Positions 1 to 8,300 of a stretch of DNA of 13,578 bases are shown piece after piece; the stretch's first letter is position 1, and each line of letters starts with the position of its first letter. A model generated the notes under the pieces. That model searched no databases, was not told the DNA's origin, and saw only the letters and a list, made by a program, of their open reading frames with translations. The position numbers were made by a program, and so were the translations under genes. The DNA lies in the NCBI GenBank assembly GCA_030667725.1, contig DAOUVH010000009.1, forward strand, positions 1 to 13,578. The letters run 5' to 3'. This DNA comes from Candidatus Cloacimonadota bacterium (GTDB lineage: Bacteria; Cloacimonadota; Cloacimonadia; Cloacimonadales; TCS61).

Positions 1-2042
1 GTAATATTCAGACCAAATGATAGAAGTTCCCCAACAGGAGTAACTGCATCCACGGTAAATGTGAAAATTCCATATCCTGTTTGCCCTGAATTCAAATCAC
101 CGAAATAAACATCATCATTATTCATTGTGATATAAGCAGATGTTGTAGATAATAATCCATTGACATCTTCAGCTAATTGAGTTCCGTTATTGCGAATTGA
201 GACAAGCATATCAATTGTTTCCCCTGGATCTATATATCCGTTAGTATTTCCAATCATTTCATCAATTTCATATCCTAAAAAAGCAATATAAACACCCGGG
301 ATCTGTTCCATAGCCTCAACTGCATCCAAATCAAATCCAGCATCAGGTGCAGTTTGAACGCCATCTCCATCATCAACTATCTTTACGAACTGAGCATCTA
401 TCAAACCGCCATTGGACAGATCAAATTCAGTAGTACCATTTCCAGTTCCAAGTGAATACCAAGGTCCATCAATGAATTCTCCTACATAACAAGTGAAACC
501 CTCTGCCGAAGTATCACCTTCGTATATTATGATATCATTTCCCGGTCCATCAGGAATCGGGTATTGCATATCTACCACTACCCAGCCATTCCTGCCGATA
601 GAATAATTTCTGTTATCAGGAGCTCCGATTACACCCGGTGTATCACCCTCATCTGCAGTATTATTATCGGGAATCTGAGAAGCTGATATTTTATATACGA
701 ACTGACCATCCTGTGGTGTAAGTTGGAAGTCTGTGGTTGTTGAATTATTGGCAGTAACCGTTACACCCGTGATCGTTTGGGTTTCATAACCATTGGCTAC
801 GATCGTAATATCATAAGTTCCAGGTAATACATATTTATGGTAATCACCCACAACCGGATCGGTATAACAAGGAAAATAATCATTGATAAATACATTAGCG
901 GTAACAGGATCATCGGTATTTGCGTCTGTTACAATACCTTCCAGACCATAACCGGAATGTTCGATCATACTCAGCATTGCAGGTTTATTGTAGTTGTAAA
1001 ACATCATAATCTGATATGTAGGTGGATCTTTATCATAGGAAATTTCCATTGACCAGCTGATCGCTCCCATCATACCATAGTTTGTATCTTTTGTGCTGCC
1101 GTTGATAGCATACATCCCTGTGTTTCCTTGACCATACTCCATATTTGCATAACCGGAGGATGAGGAATATTCACCTGCCAATTGAAAAATATGACCAAAA
1201 TCAGGGCATTGATCAGAGCGATAACTCCACGGACATGAAATGTATTCCGTACCACTGTGATATGTTGTATGCACAACAAATTGACGATTATAATGACAAT
1301 CTCTAAGTGCTTTTGATTCAGGTTGAGAAAATGCTCCGGGACTATAGCCCCAGGCATCCCACATGTAGCCGGAATCACGATTTAGATCTACTCCATTAGC
1401 ATTATAGCGATCATCAGCTACACGACCATCAGGATTTACCATGTAATATATCCAAATCTCACGGTTATCTATCAGGTCTGTAACTTCAGGATCAATTCCA
1501 TATTCACGACACAGATCACGAGCAAAACGAATACAATTTTCAGCACATCCTATTTCATCACCATGAATTCCACCGTCAAACATAACTTCTGCTTCGTTTT
1601 CATCAAGCGTTACATTGTCGGATATCTTTAATGCTCCAAGTTCTCTGCCTTGAACGGAAGTACCAAACATATACTTTTCACAAATATCCGGGAAAGCAGT
1701 GACAAGACTATCGGCTAGTGCTACAATTTCCGCATAAGTATGATAAGCTTCTCGTGTATTATCCATTGAAGACCAGAAATTTTCTGCATAAGTTTTTACA
1801 TCTTCTCTTTCGATCCGGTATCTGAGACCGGTAGCTTTTAAAGTATTAAATTCGGAAGGAATTACATAGATCAGAGCTTCACCATTGGGATAGATATCTC
1901 CTTTGGGTTGCAATTCAACTAATTTTCCAAGTTCAAAATCGTTACTATAAAACACACGAACTTCCATCTCATTATCCCGCCAGGCAAAGACAGTACTGAT
2001 AAGAACTACACTAAATAACAAAGTAAAAAACAATTTCTTCAT
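1..2042 (-). CDS. Secreted M14 zinc carboxypeptidase, C-terminally cut by window edge
   Basis: The frame is open for 680 codons from the ATG at 2042 to the window edge, so the C terminus is missing. A GGGAG ribosome site lies just upstream of the ATG. Residues 1-20 form a signal peptide (MKK, hydrophobic core, cleavage after VFA). The peptidase domain spans about residues 95-365. Its zinc ligands are H160 and E163 (GGIHGDE) and probably H262 (YHSG). NPDGR (203-207) and DLNR (219-222) match substrate-binding motifs, and E333 (SMEIS) is the likely catalytic glutamate. Next comes a carboxypeptidase regulatory-like beta domain (about 367-443, LEGIVTDANTDDPV), then a beta-rich domain (about 448-578, VIGAPDNRNYSIGRNGW), then an Ig/CARDB-like segment (from about 585, NGYIDPGETIDM). 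It probably cleaves residues from the C termini of peptides outside the cytoplasm. A C-terminal sorting domain may lie beyond the window; that is inference. The peptidase call is firm, the substrate unknown. Confidence 0.93.
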   Translation of the reverse strand, partial: MKKLFFTLLFSVVLISTVFAWRDNEMEVRVFYSNDFELGKLVELQPKGDIYPNGEALIYVIPSEFNTLKATGLRYRIEREDVKTYAENFWSSMDNTREAYHTYAEIVALADSLVTAFPDICEKYMFGTSVQGRELGALKISDNVTLDENEAEVMFDGGIHGDEIGCAENCIRFARDLCREYGIDPEVTDLIDNREIWIYYMVNPDGRVADDRYNANGVDLNRDSGYMWDAWGYSPGAFSQPESKALRDCHYNRQFVVHTTYHSGTEYISCPWSYRSDQCPDFGHIFQLAGEYSSSSGYANMEYGQGNTGMYAINGSTKDTNYGMMGAISWSMEISYDKDPPTYQIMMFYNYNKPAMLSMIEHSGYGLEGIVTDANTDDPVTANVFINDYFPCYTDPVVGDYHKYVLPGTYDITIVANGYETQTITGVTVTANNSTTTDFQLTPQDGQFVYKISASQIPDNNTADEGDTPGVIGAPDNRNYSIGRNGWVVVDMQYPIPDGPGNDIIIYEGDTSAEGFTCYVGEFIDGPWYSLGTGNGTTEFDLSNGGLIDAQFVKIVDDGDGVQTAPDAGFDLDAVEAMEQIPGVYIAFLGYEIDEMIGNTNGYIDPGETIDMLVSIRNNGTQLAEDVNGLLSTTSAYITMNNDDVYFGDLNSGQTGYGIFTFTVDAVTPVGELLSFGLNI

Positions 2043-2108
2043 TAAGTTCTCCCATTTATAATTATTTTATCCTTATTTAATTTTACGCATTAATTATTCC
2101 AGAAATTT

Positions 2109-2114
2109 ATTATA
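2109..2114 (-). promoter_or_regulatory. Possible -10 box for the M14 gene
   Basis: On the minus strand this reads TATAAT, 67 nt upstream of the M14 start codon. The hexamer 17 nt upstream (AAGGAA) is a poor -35 match, so this is only a weak promoter call. The rest of the 151-bp divergent gap (2043-2193) is AT-rich with no other clear structure. Confidence 0.25.
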
Positions 2115-2137
2115 AATTACTAATTTCTGTTTTCCTT

Positions 2138-2143
2138 TTGACA
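2138..2143 (+). promoter_or_regulatory. TTGACA motif upstream of the ATP-grasp gene
   Basis: A perfect sigma70-type -35 hexamer, TTGACA, lies 50 nt before the start codon at 2194. The hexamer at 17-nt spacing is AAGTTA, which is not a recognisable -10. It may be the -35 element of this gene with a degenerate or lineage-specific -10. Confidence 0.3.
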
Positions 2144-2193
2144 TAAAAACCTATCTAAGAAAGTTAGCAACAAAATAATTATTAGAGGAATTT

Positions 2194-3366
2194 ATGAATT
2201 ATATAATTACCGGCAAGGGCTACATTTCTGAGCTTGTAATGAAAACTGAGACCATGGGTAAGATCGAGGACAAGGTCAAGGTCAAGGTCGAGGACAAGAC
2301 CAAGGTCAAGGCTAAGGTTATTTCGGAAGAAGATTTTAGAAATTCAGAATTAATTTTGAAAGCCGGTGATAAAGTTTATGCTCCCACTGAGAGCGCTTTA
2401 GAAATGATCTTGGAAAAATCTACTTCCCGAACCTTTTCCAATGCTGTTGAACAACTGAAAGATAAACACAAATTCCGAGAGTTGATGAGCAATCTTTACC
2501 CGGATTTCTTCTTTTGTAAAACTACGGTTGATGAATTGGTTAAAATCGAACTGGATAGAAATAAAAAATACATCGTAAAACCAACCAAGGGTTTCTTCGG
2601 AACCGCCGTAAAAGAGTTAAACAAAGAAACCAATATCTCCGAGATCGCAAAAGAGATACGCAATGAGTTGCAAGAAAATTCCCGTTATTTCTCTGAGAGT
2701 GTTTTATCTAAAAATAAATTGATCATCGAACAATTTGTGGAAGGTGAAGAATATGCTGTGGATATGTATTATAATGAACAAGGCAAACCGGAGATAATGA
2801 ATATTTATCATCATCCAATTCCTGAAAATAATGAATATTTCCATGTACTTTATTATACAAATAAAGAAATTTTCGATAGATTTTACGATAGGCTCAAAGC
2901 TATATTTATTGAATTAAACAAGCATTTAAAGATTACCAATTTCCCGATTCACGCTGAATTCAAATTAGAAAATGATAAATTGATTCCCATAGAAATGAAT
3001 CCGCTTCGTTACGGTGGATTTGGATTAGCCGATCTCACATTTCATGCTTTCGGATTTAATCCATTTCTAGCATTCTTCGAGAATTTTAAACCAAACTGGC
3101 AAGAGATATGGGACATAAGGAACGAGAATCATTTTGGCTGGGTTCTGGGATATAACGGAACTGATATTGATGTGAAAACTCATTCTCCAAATGATGAAGC
3201 ATACCTGCATTATCTGGGAGACACGCTTCATTATGTTGAGATCGATCACAAAGAAAATCCTGTATTCTCTATTGCTTATATTAAGGATAATTGTCCTGTT
3301 TCTTTACAAAGAATTTTAAAAACCGAATTCAATGATTTCTTTGTACCGGTTAAGAAGGGTGAGTAA
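2194..3366 (+). CDS. ATP-grasp domain protein (probable carboxylate-amine/thiol ligase)
   Basis: A 390-residue cytoplasmic protein; AGAGGA at 2184-2189 is well placed for the chosen ATG. The N-terminal part (1-90) resembles a pre-ATP-grasp nucleotide-binding fold but is interrupted by a lysine/valine-rich repeat at residues 23-42. The ATP-grasp core runs from about 92 to 295. K129 in IVKPTKG is the expected ATP-binding lysine. IIEQFVEGEEYAVD (177-190) matches the adenine-contact strand and hinge. HAEF (253-256) and IPIEMN (264-269) carry E255, E267 and N269, the likely magnesium ligands. Residues 300-390 are a C-terminal extension I do not recognise. The family joins a carboxylate to an amine or thiol through an acylphosphate using ATP; the substrates here cannot be told. 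The gene stands alone, divergent from the M14 gene and convergent with the methyltransferase, so context gives no pathway. Confidence 0.85.
   Translation: MNYIITGKGYISELVMKTETMGKIEDKVKVKVEDKTKVKAKVISEEDFRNSELILKAGDKVYAPTESALEMILEKSTSRTFSNAVEQLKDKHKFRELMSNLYPDFFFCKTTVDELVKIELDRNKKYIVKPTKGFFGTAVKELNKETNISEIAKEIRNELQENSRYFSESVLSKNKLIIEQFVEGEEYAVDMYYNEQGKPEIMNIYHHPIPENNEYFHVLYYTNKEIFDRFYDRLKAIFIELNKHLKITNFPIHAEFKLENDKLIPIEMNPLRYGGFGLADLTFHAFGFNPFLAFFENFKPNWQEIWDIRNENHFGWVLGYNGTDIDVKTHSPNDEAYLHYLGDTLHYVEIDHKENPVFSIAYIKDNCPVSLQRILKTEFNDFFVPVKKGE
2260..2319 (+). repeat. In-frame 24-bp tandem repeat inside the ATP-grasp gene
   Basis: Two imperfect 24-bp units (2260-2283 and 2284-2307), differing at three positions, are followed by a 12-bp partial unit. 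They encode KIEDKVKV, KVEDKTKV and KAKV. Internally the array is built from the hexamer AAGGTC. Nearly every codon ends in G or C (AAG, GTC, GAG, GAC), while the rest of the gene mostly uses AAA, GAA and AT-ending codons. The array is 60 bp long, a multiple of three, so the frame is kept. The look is that of a recent expansion or inserted repeat element at a loop of the N-terminal domain. Confidence 0.85.
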
Positions 3367-3384
3367 TAACTCTGTTTAATCTGT

Positions 3385-3404
3385 CCCAGCCGTGAACAGC
3401 TGGG
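3385..3404. terminator. Hairpin between convergent genes, candidate bidirectional terminator
   Basis: CCCAGC and GCTGGG form a perfect 6-bp GC-rich stem around an 8-nt loop, 18 nt after the ATP-grasp stop codon and between two convergent genes. Neither side has a clear run of T, so intrinsic termination is plausible but not proven. Confidence 0.4.
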
Positions 3405-3413
3405 CAATTATAT

Positions 3414-3437
3414 CATTATTCCCACGTGGGAAAAATG
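3414..3437. repeat. Palindrome centred on CCCACGTGGG
   Basis: The core TTCCCACGTGGGAA (3419-3432) is a perfect 14-bp palindrome with no loop. With one A:A mismatch the symmetry extends to CATT/AATG at the outer ends, giving 24 bp. Because there is no loop it looks more like a duplex protein-binding site or cruciform than a hairpin, although transcripts from either side could still fold on it. On the minus strand the segment just before it is T-rich. Confidence 0.5.
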
Positions 3438-3472
3438 ATCAGATAATTGACTCATTCAGGATTGATGAAAAA

Positions 3473-5104
3473 TCACATCTCGATTTCCTGTTCTAACCCT
3501 TTCTCTTTACCTTTTACCGCTTTCTTGAATGTGATATTTTCTGCTGGAGGTAAATTTGGTAATTTATCTTCTAAAAGATCTTCAACTGTTATTATTTGTA
3601 ATTTCTCAAATTTTCTACCGAAATTCTGCTCCAAATAATATCCTTCTTTCTTTACAGCTTGTGTCATTCCATCTGTAACCTGTTTGGCAAAGCAGACAAA
3701 AAGCCCCATCACTGCTTCTCTATTTTTGATTGTTTGAATGAAATGATTAACCTGCTGCAAACTGGCATTACCGCTTTTAACTTCAATAAGAACAAATTCT
3801 TTCTTCCAAGGCATATCAAGAGTTAAATATCCGTCAAATCCGGTTTGATTTTTCTTTTCATTTAAAACACCATGAAGCATAACTTCAATGATCCATTCTT
3901 CAAACTTCAAACGACCTTTTCTGGTTGCAGTTGCAAGTTCTCTGGCAGAAGCAATATCCTGCGGGAAACCAAATATCTCGAATGTTTTACGAACACCAAT
4001 TCCATAAGCATCCATCAATCTTTTTGTAATTAGCTTAACTGCCAGATGGGAAATATCCACTCCAACCCAATTTCTCTTTAACTTCTGAGCTACGGATATT
4101 GCTGTGCCGCAACCACAGAAAAAATCCGCAACAACATCTCCCTTATTAGAACTGGCTTCAATAATTCTTTCCAGCAGTTTTTCAGGTTTTTGGGTTGGAT
4201 AACCAAGTCGTTCTGAGGCACCTCCTTTTAGCGAAAATATATCTGTCCAAATTGACTGAAGAGGAACACCAGGTAACTCATCAAGAAAAACTATCTTACA
4301 TCTCTTTATTGGTTTTCCATTTTTACCGAGTTTGATTCTACCGTGACTATTTGGAACTTCTGTTTGTTGTGCATTCCACAATTTGATTATTTTATCGTAA
4401 TTTGTACGCCACCGGGCACTTGTACCCATAAAATCATATTCACGCATGGAGTTTCGAGGATCAAGCATATTTTCTGCTTTATAGTATCTTCCAGAAGGAA
4501 GTTTATTCCATTCTGAGTTCAGATATTCAGACGAATAAGGAGTATATTGTGGATTCCAGGTATAGTTCTTTTTTTTTGAATAAAAAAGTAGTAAGTCATG
4601 AATGTTTCCATATTTATGTGGATCATTATGAGCTGTAGTTCTTTTCCAGATAATTTCATTTTTATAGTTTGATTCATTAAATATCATATCACAAACAATC
4701 TTAAGATAATGGCTCATTGTAGGATCACAATGCAGATAAAAGCTGCCGGTATCTTTAAGTAGTTTATGCATATACCAGATACGAATGCCCATTGTAGCTA
4801 GATAGGAAATTGCACTTTTGGAGATATTAATTTTATCGAGAGCATTTAGAAATTCATAAAGATTCATATCAATGTCTTGTATTTCCCTGAGAGTATCAAG
4901 GTAACCAACATTGCTCCAGGTATCAGCAAATGCCTGCTTTTGCGCTTTTGTATCTTCCATGTCGATACTTTCATAAAGCACATTGTAATTGCGTTTGCTG
5001 TTAAATGGTGGATCGATGTAGATAAGGTCAATGAATCCGTTGGGGTTTTGTTTGAGCAGATCTTTCATTATTTCCAGGTTATCACCAAAAAATAGTTTGT
5101 TCAT
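3473..5104 (-). CDS. Beta-class DNA methyltransferase fused to PD-(D/E)XK nuclease-like domain
   Basis: A 543-residue protein; AAGGA sits about 8 nt before the ATG at 5104. DLIYIDPPFN (26-35) is catalytic motif IV, and DFFCGCGT (327-334) is the AdoMet-binding motif I. Motif IV preceding motif I marks the beta class, which methylates adenine N6 or cytosine N4. SFYLHCDPT (121-129), ERLGYPTQKP (298-307) and GVPLQSIWTD (279-288) are typical of this site-specific methyltransferase family. The stretch between motifs IV and I is the likely target-recognition region. The tail (about 395-500) contains GFDG (D424) and LIEVKSG (E441, K443), spaced as in the D...ExK active site of Mrr-like nucleases. Many relatives known to me have this tail with the glutamate replaced, so an intact ExK is notable. 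No separate restriction or specificity gene is adjacent. It may be a one-protein restriction-modification enzyme or an orphan methylase with a nuclease relic. Confidence 0.9.
   Translation of the reverse strand: MNKLFFGDNLEIMKDLLKQNPNGFIDLIYIDPPFNSKRNYNVLYESIDMEDTKAQKQAFADTWSNVGYLDTLREIQDIDMNLYEFLNALDKINISKSAISYLATMGIRIWYMHKLLKDTGSFYLHCDPTMSHYLKIVCDMIFNESNYKNEIIWKRTTAHNDPHKYGNIHDLLLFYSKKKNYTWNPQYTPYSSEYLNSEWNKLPSGRYYKAENMLDPRNSMREYDFMGTSARWRTNYDKIIKLWNAQQTEVPNSHGRIKLGKNGKPIKRCKIVFLDELPGVPLQSIWTDIFSLKGGASERLGYPTQKPEKLLERIIEASSNKGDVVADFFCGCGTAISVAQKLKRNWVGVDISHLAVKLITKRLMDAYGIGVRKTFEIFGFPQDIASARELATATRKGRLKFEEWIIEVMLHGVLNEKKNQTGFDGYLTLDMPWKKEFVLIEVKSGNASLQQVNHFIQTIKNREAVMGLFVCFAKQVTDGMTQAVKKEGYYLEQNFGRKFEKLQIITVEDLLEDKLPNLPPAENITFKKAVKGKEKGLEQEIEM
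4569..4577 (-). repeat. A9 homopolymer tract in the methyltransferase gene
   Basis: Nine consecutive A on the coding strand span the end of codon S176 through codon K179. A slip of one base would shift the frame before motif I and the nuclease-like domain, removing both. Homopolymers of this length can occur by chance in AT-rich genes. Confidence 0.6.
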
Positions 5105-5167
5105 AATTCAATCCTTATTCAAAGTTTCTATTTTCTTTTGAAATGAAATTATTTTTTACTTTTCGAG

Positions 5168-5194
5168 TGTCAAATCATTTGTTTCATTTTGACA
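5168..5194. promoter_or_regulatory. Inverted TTGACA pair upstream of the methyltransferase gene
   Basis: TGTCAAA (5168-5174) and TTTGACA (5188-5194) form 7-bp arms separated by 13 bp. Read on the minus strand, the inner TTGACA lies 63 nt upstream of the methyltransferase start at 5104 and could be its -35; the region about 17 nt downstream (TAATTT) is a loose -10. The symmetry also fits an operator. The rest of 5105-5272 is AT-rich, without a recognisable gene. Confidence 0.35.
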
Positions 5195-5272
5195 AGTTAA
5201 ACCGAAACCCTGCAATCGCTTCTCTCAATTTAACATCCAATTAGCAATTTCAGGATTGGTAGCATAGAAAGA

Positions 5273-5325
5273 AACCTTGAAAGGGCTAACTCCCAAGAAA
5301 TCTGGAAGGAAGCCCTTGCAAGGTT
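5273..5325 (-). terminator. Long hairpin terminator after the RND pump gene
   Basis: AACCTTG-a-AAGGGCT (5273-5287) pairs with AGCCCTT-g-CAAGGTT (5311-5325): 14 base pairs with one internal mismatch around a 23-nt loop. It begins 5 nt after the pump's stop codon. On the minus strand it is followed by TTTCTTTCT, which fits a rho-independent terminator for the efflux operon. The stem is longer and the loop larger than in a usual terminator, so a dispersed palindromic repeat is an alternative. Confidence 0.55.
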
Positions 5326-5330
5326 AATTA

Positions 5331-8300
5331 TTAATCACAATCCACACAGTCTTCATATTTGGCATGTGTCTTAAAGCGCGTCATTCCCAGTTTGCCGAAT
5401 AATGAATCAACCAGCGAATATATCACCGGAATTACAAACAGGGTAAGTACAGTTGCAAATGCCAAACCAAAAGCAATACTCACAGCCATCGGTTTCCAAT
5501 CTGCTGTTATACTGGAAGTAGAAAGAATGATCGGCATGAAACCGGCTATCGTCGTTACAGTTGTCATAATAATCGGACGCAAACGAATAGCTCCGGCATT
5601 AATCAGCGAATTCCAACGATCAACTCCATTTGCCCTTTCCCGATTCACAAAATCAACTAGAACCAGGGCATCATTTACCACAACTCCTGCGAGTGCAACG
5701 ACTGATATCATCGTCATCATGGAGAATGGTAAGCGAGTTACAAGAAGTCCAAATATTACACCGATAAAAGCAAAGGGAATTGTAAACATCACAATTAGCG
5801 GCTGCACAGCCGATTTAAACTGAGTTGCCAATATCGTGAAGACAAGCAGCAAGGCAACGCCAAAGGCAAAATACAGTGAATTGTTTGTTTTTGCCTGCTC
5901 TTCTGCCTGACCGCCGTACTCTATCTGATAACCGGGGAAACGTTCTGTAAATCCGGTAAGATAGCCTTTTGAACCGGTAATTATATTTCCACGCAATAAC
6001 TCGGTAACTTCATCAGCAGAACGAAGTATAGTGCGTCCATTTTCCTGATAAGTTGTCACCGAACCGGTAACAGTAATTACTCTTTTTCGGTCACGATGTT
6101 CTATTTGTGCATATCCGGAGCCAATTTCCAGATCAGCAACTTCTTTTAGTGCGATCACATCACCGTTCCTGGTGCGAACCGGTAGATTTTCCAAATCTGA
6201 TAGTTCATCGATCTGTTCATCCAGAACCCTCAATATTATATCATATTCATCCATTCCGGAACCGCGATATTTAGATATGTAACCTCCAAAGGAAGCATAA
6301 CCTACAAGTGATGAAATAGTTTGAACATTCAAGCCATAAAGAGCCAGCTTATCATGTTTTGGAACGATCCGGATCTCTTTCTTACCTTCGGAAAAACTTG
6401 TTTCCAAATCTGAAGTACCGGGAATTTTCTCAATTTCAGAGATCACGTAATCACCAATTTCCTCCAATCGGGTAAGATCATCACCTTTGATGCGAATCTC
6501 GATATCTTCTCCGGTGGGAGGTCCGCCGCGTCCCCCATCCTTGAAACTGAAAGTATAGAGTCCCGGTAAAGTCTCCAGATATTTTCTTATCCTGTTTTTT
6601 ATCTGGTCATGGCTAAACTGCATATCATCAAGTTCTACCAGATCAATTTTTATATTTGCATTTCTGGTTTCCACCATGTTTCTGTGATTTTCAGAATACT
6701 GACCAACAGTGCTTACAACCGCTTCTATATCGGCTTTTTCCGGTATTTTCAAGATGAAATTCTCGATCTGTGTTACAACTTCATCCGTTTTCTCAAGGCT
6801 GGTTCCTGTGGGTGTTTCCAAATTCATGACGATAGTTTGTGGTTTTGCCCGAGAGAAGAATTGAAATTTAACTAAACCTGAAAACAAAATAAGAACTGAA
6901 AGAAGCAAAGCACCTATTAAAGCTAACATCGTCAATAATCTGTGCCTCAATACTTTCTTAACAGCTACACGATATTTCCGAACTAACCATTCATGTAATT
7001 TATGGTCCTTTTTCTTTCGATCAAAATTACTTTTTCCACTAAATTCTGCCACATGAGAAGGTAAGATAACCAGACTTTCAAAAAGAGATGCAAACAATGC
7101 CATGGAAACCACGATTGGGAAAACACTCATAAATTTACCCATCATTCCTTCCATCATCAACAGTGGCATGAAAGCAGCAATAGTTGTTGCTACAGCAGCC
7201 ACCACCGGCCACATGATCTCTTGCGTACCTTTTATGGCAGCATCCCGCGGACTCATCCCCATCTCTCGATAGCGATGAATATTTTCCAGCACAATGATCG
7301 CATCATCCACTATCATACCCAATACCAGGATCAAAGCAAAAAGGCTGAGGTTATTTATTGTAACGTCGAAGCGCTGCATTAAAATGAAAGCCAACAGAAA
7401 ACTAAAGGGAATTCCCCAAGCGGCAAAAAGAGCATTCTTCCAACCAATGAAGATCCACAATACTATGAAAACCAGTATGATTCCCATTAATGCGTTATTT
7501 CCCAAAGTGCTTATGCTGTTTTTCACCCTGATTGAACCATCATTACGAACTTCCACTGAAAGTCCGTCCATTCTATTTTCAAATTCGGTTGCTTTTTCGC
7601 GTACATTTTCCATCACAGTGATAATATTCCCATCAGCTTTCTTGTAAATATCAACTGTTACGGCTTTTTTACCATCCAGTTTACTCAGTGTAGTAGCTTC
7701 TTCCAATGTGTCTCGAACTGCAGCTACATCTTCTATTCGTACCGAACGCCCATTGTCATCCATTCTCACCACAAGATCACCGATTTGATCGATATTATCA
7801 AATTCACCCATTGTTCTGATCAGGAATTCAGCATATCCTACCTTAATTGAACCACCCGGTGCATTCATGTTTCTCATGTTGATAGCATTTGCCAGATCGG
7901 TCAAAGATATGCCGTATTCTTTCAGTTTCTGAATATTGCTATCGATCCAGATTTGACGATCTCTCGTTCCGGCTATTTCCACTTTAGAAATATAATCCAG
8001 ATCTAAGATTTCATCTTTGAAGTCGTCTGCCAGTTCCCGCAAAGCATTATCAGAAAGATCTCCACCTAATGTAACCGTGCAGATCTCATTTACTTCACGC
8101 ATATTCAACTGAAGCAGGAACGGATCATCAGCATCATCCGGCAGGTCATTCACCTTGTCCATTTCCGTGTTAAGATCACTCCAGGCTTTCTCAATATCAG
8201 CTTTGGGATCCATTTGAATGTAAATTGTAGCTCTTCCCTCTGAGGCTGTGGAACTCATATAATCCACATCTTCCAAATCTGTAAGCTGATCTTCGATCTT

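Noticed and set aside
1070..1378. A 102-codon minus-strand frame inside the M14 gene
   Set aside because: It is a different frame of the same strand as the M14 reading frame, which shows unbroken family motifs across this stretch.
2043..2193. A small gene or RNA in the M14/ATP-grasp divergent gap
   Set aside because: The stretch is AT-rich with no frame that has a ribosome site and no stable structure that I could see.
2317..2337. Peptide VISEEDF resembling the Myc epitope tag, suggesting an engineered construct
   Set aside because: It is only a partial match to the epitope, uses ordinary host codons, and reads as natural sequence continuing into the ATP-grasp domain.
3473..5104. Type III restriction system (Mod subunit with a Res partner)
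   Set aside because: No helicase or Res-like gene is adjacent; neighbours are an ATP-grasp gene and an efflux operon.
5359..5823. Open plus-strand frame of 154 codons opposite the RND pump gene
   Set aside because: It is antisense to a strongly supported pump gene, has no ribosome site and gives a low-complexity threonine/isoleucine-rich product. It is a shadow frame.
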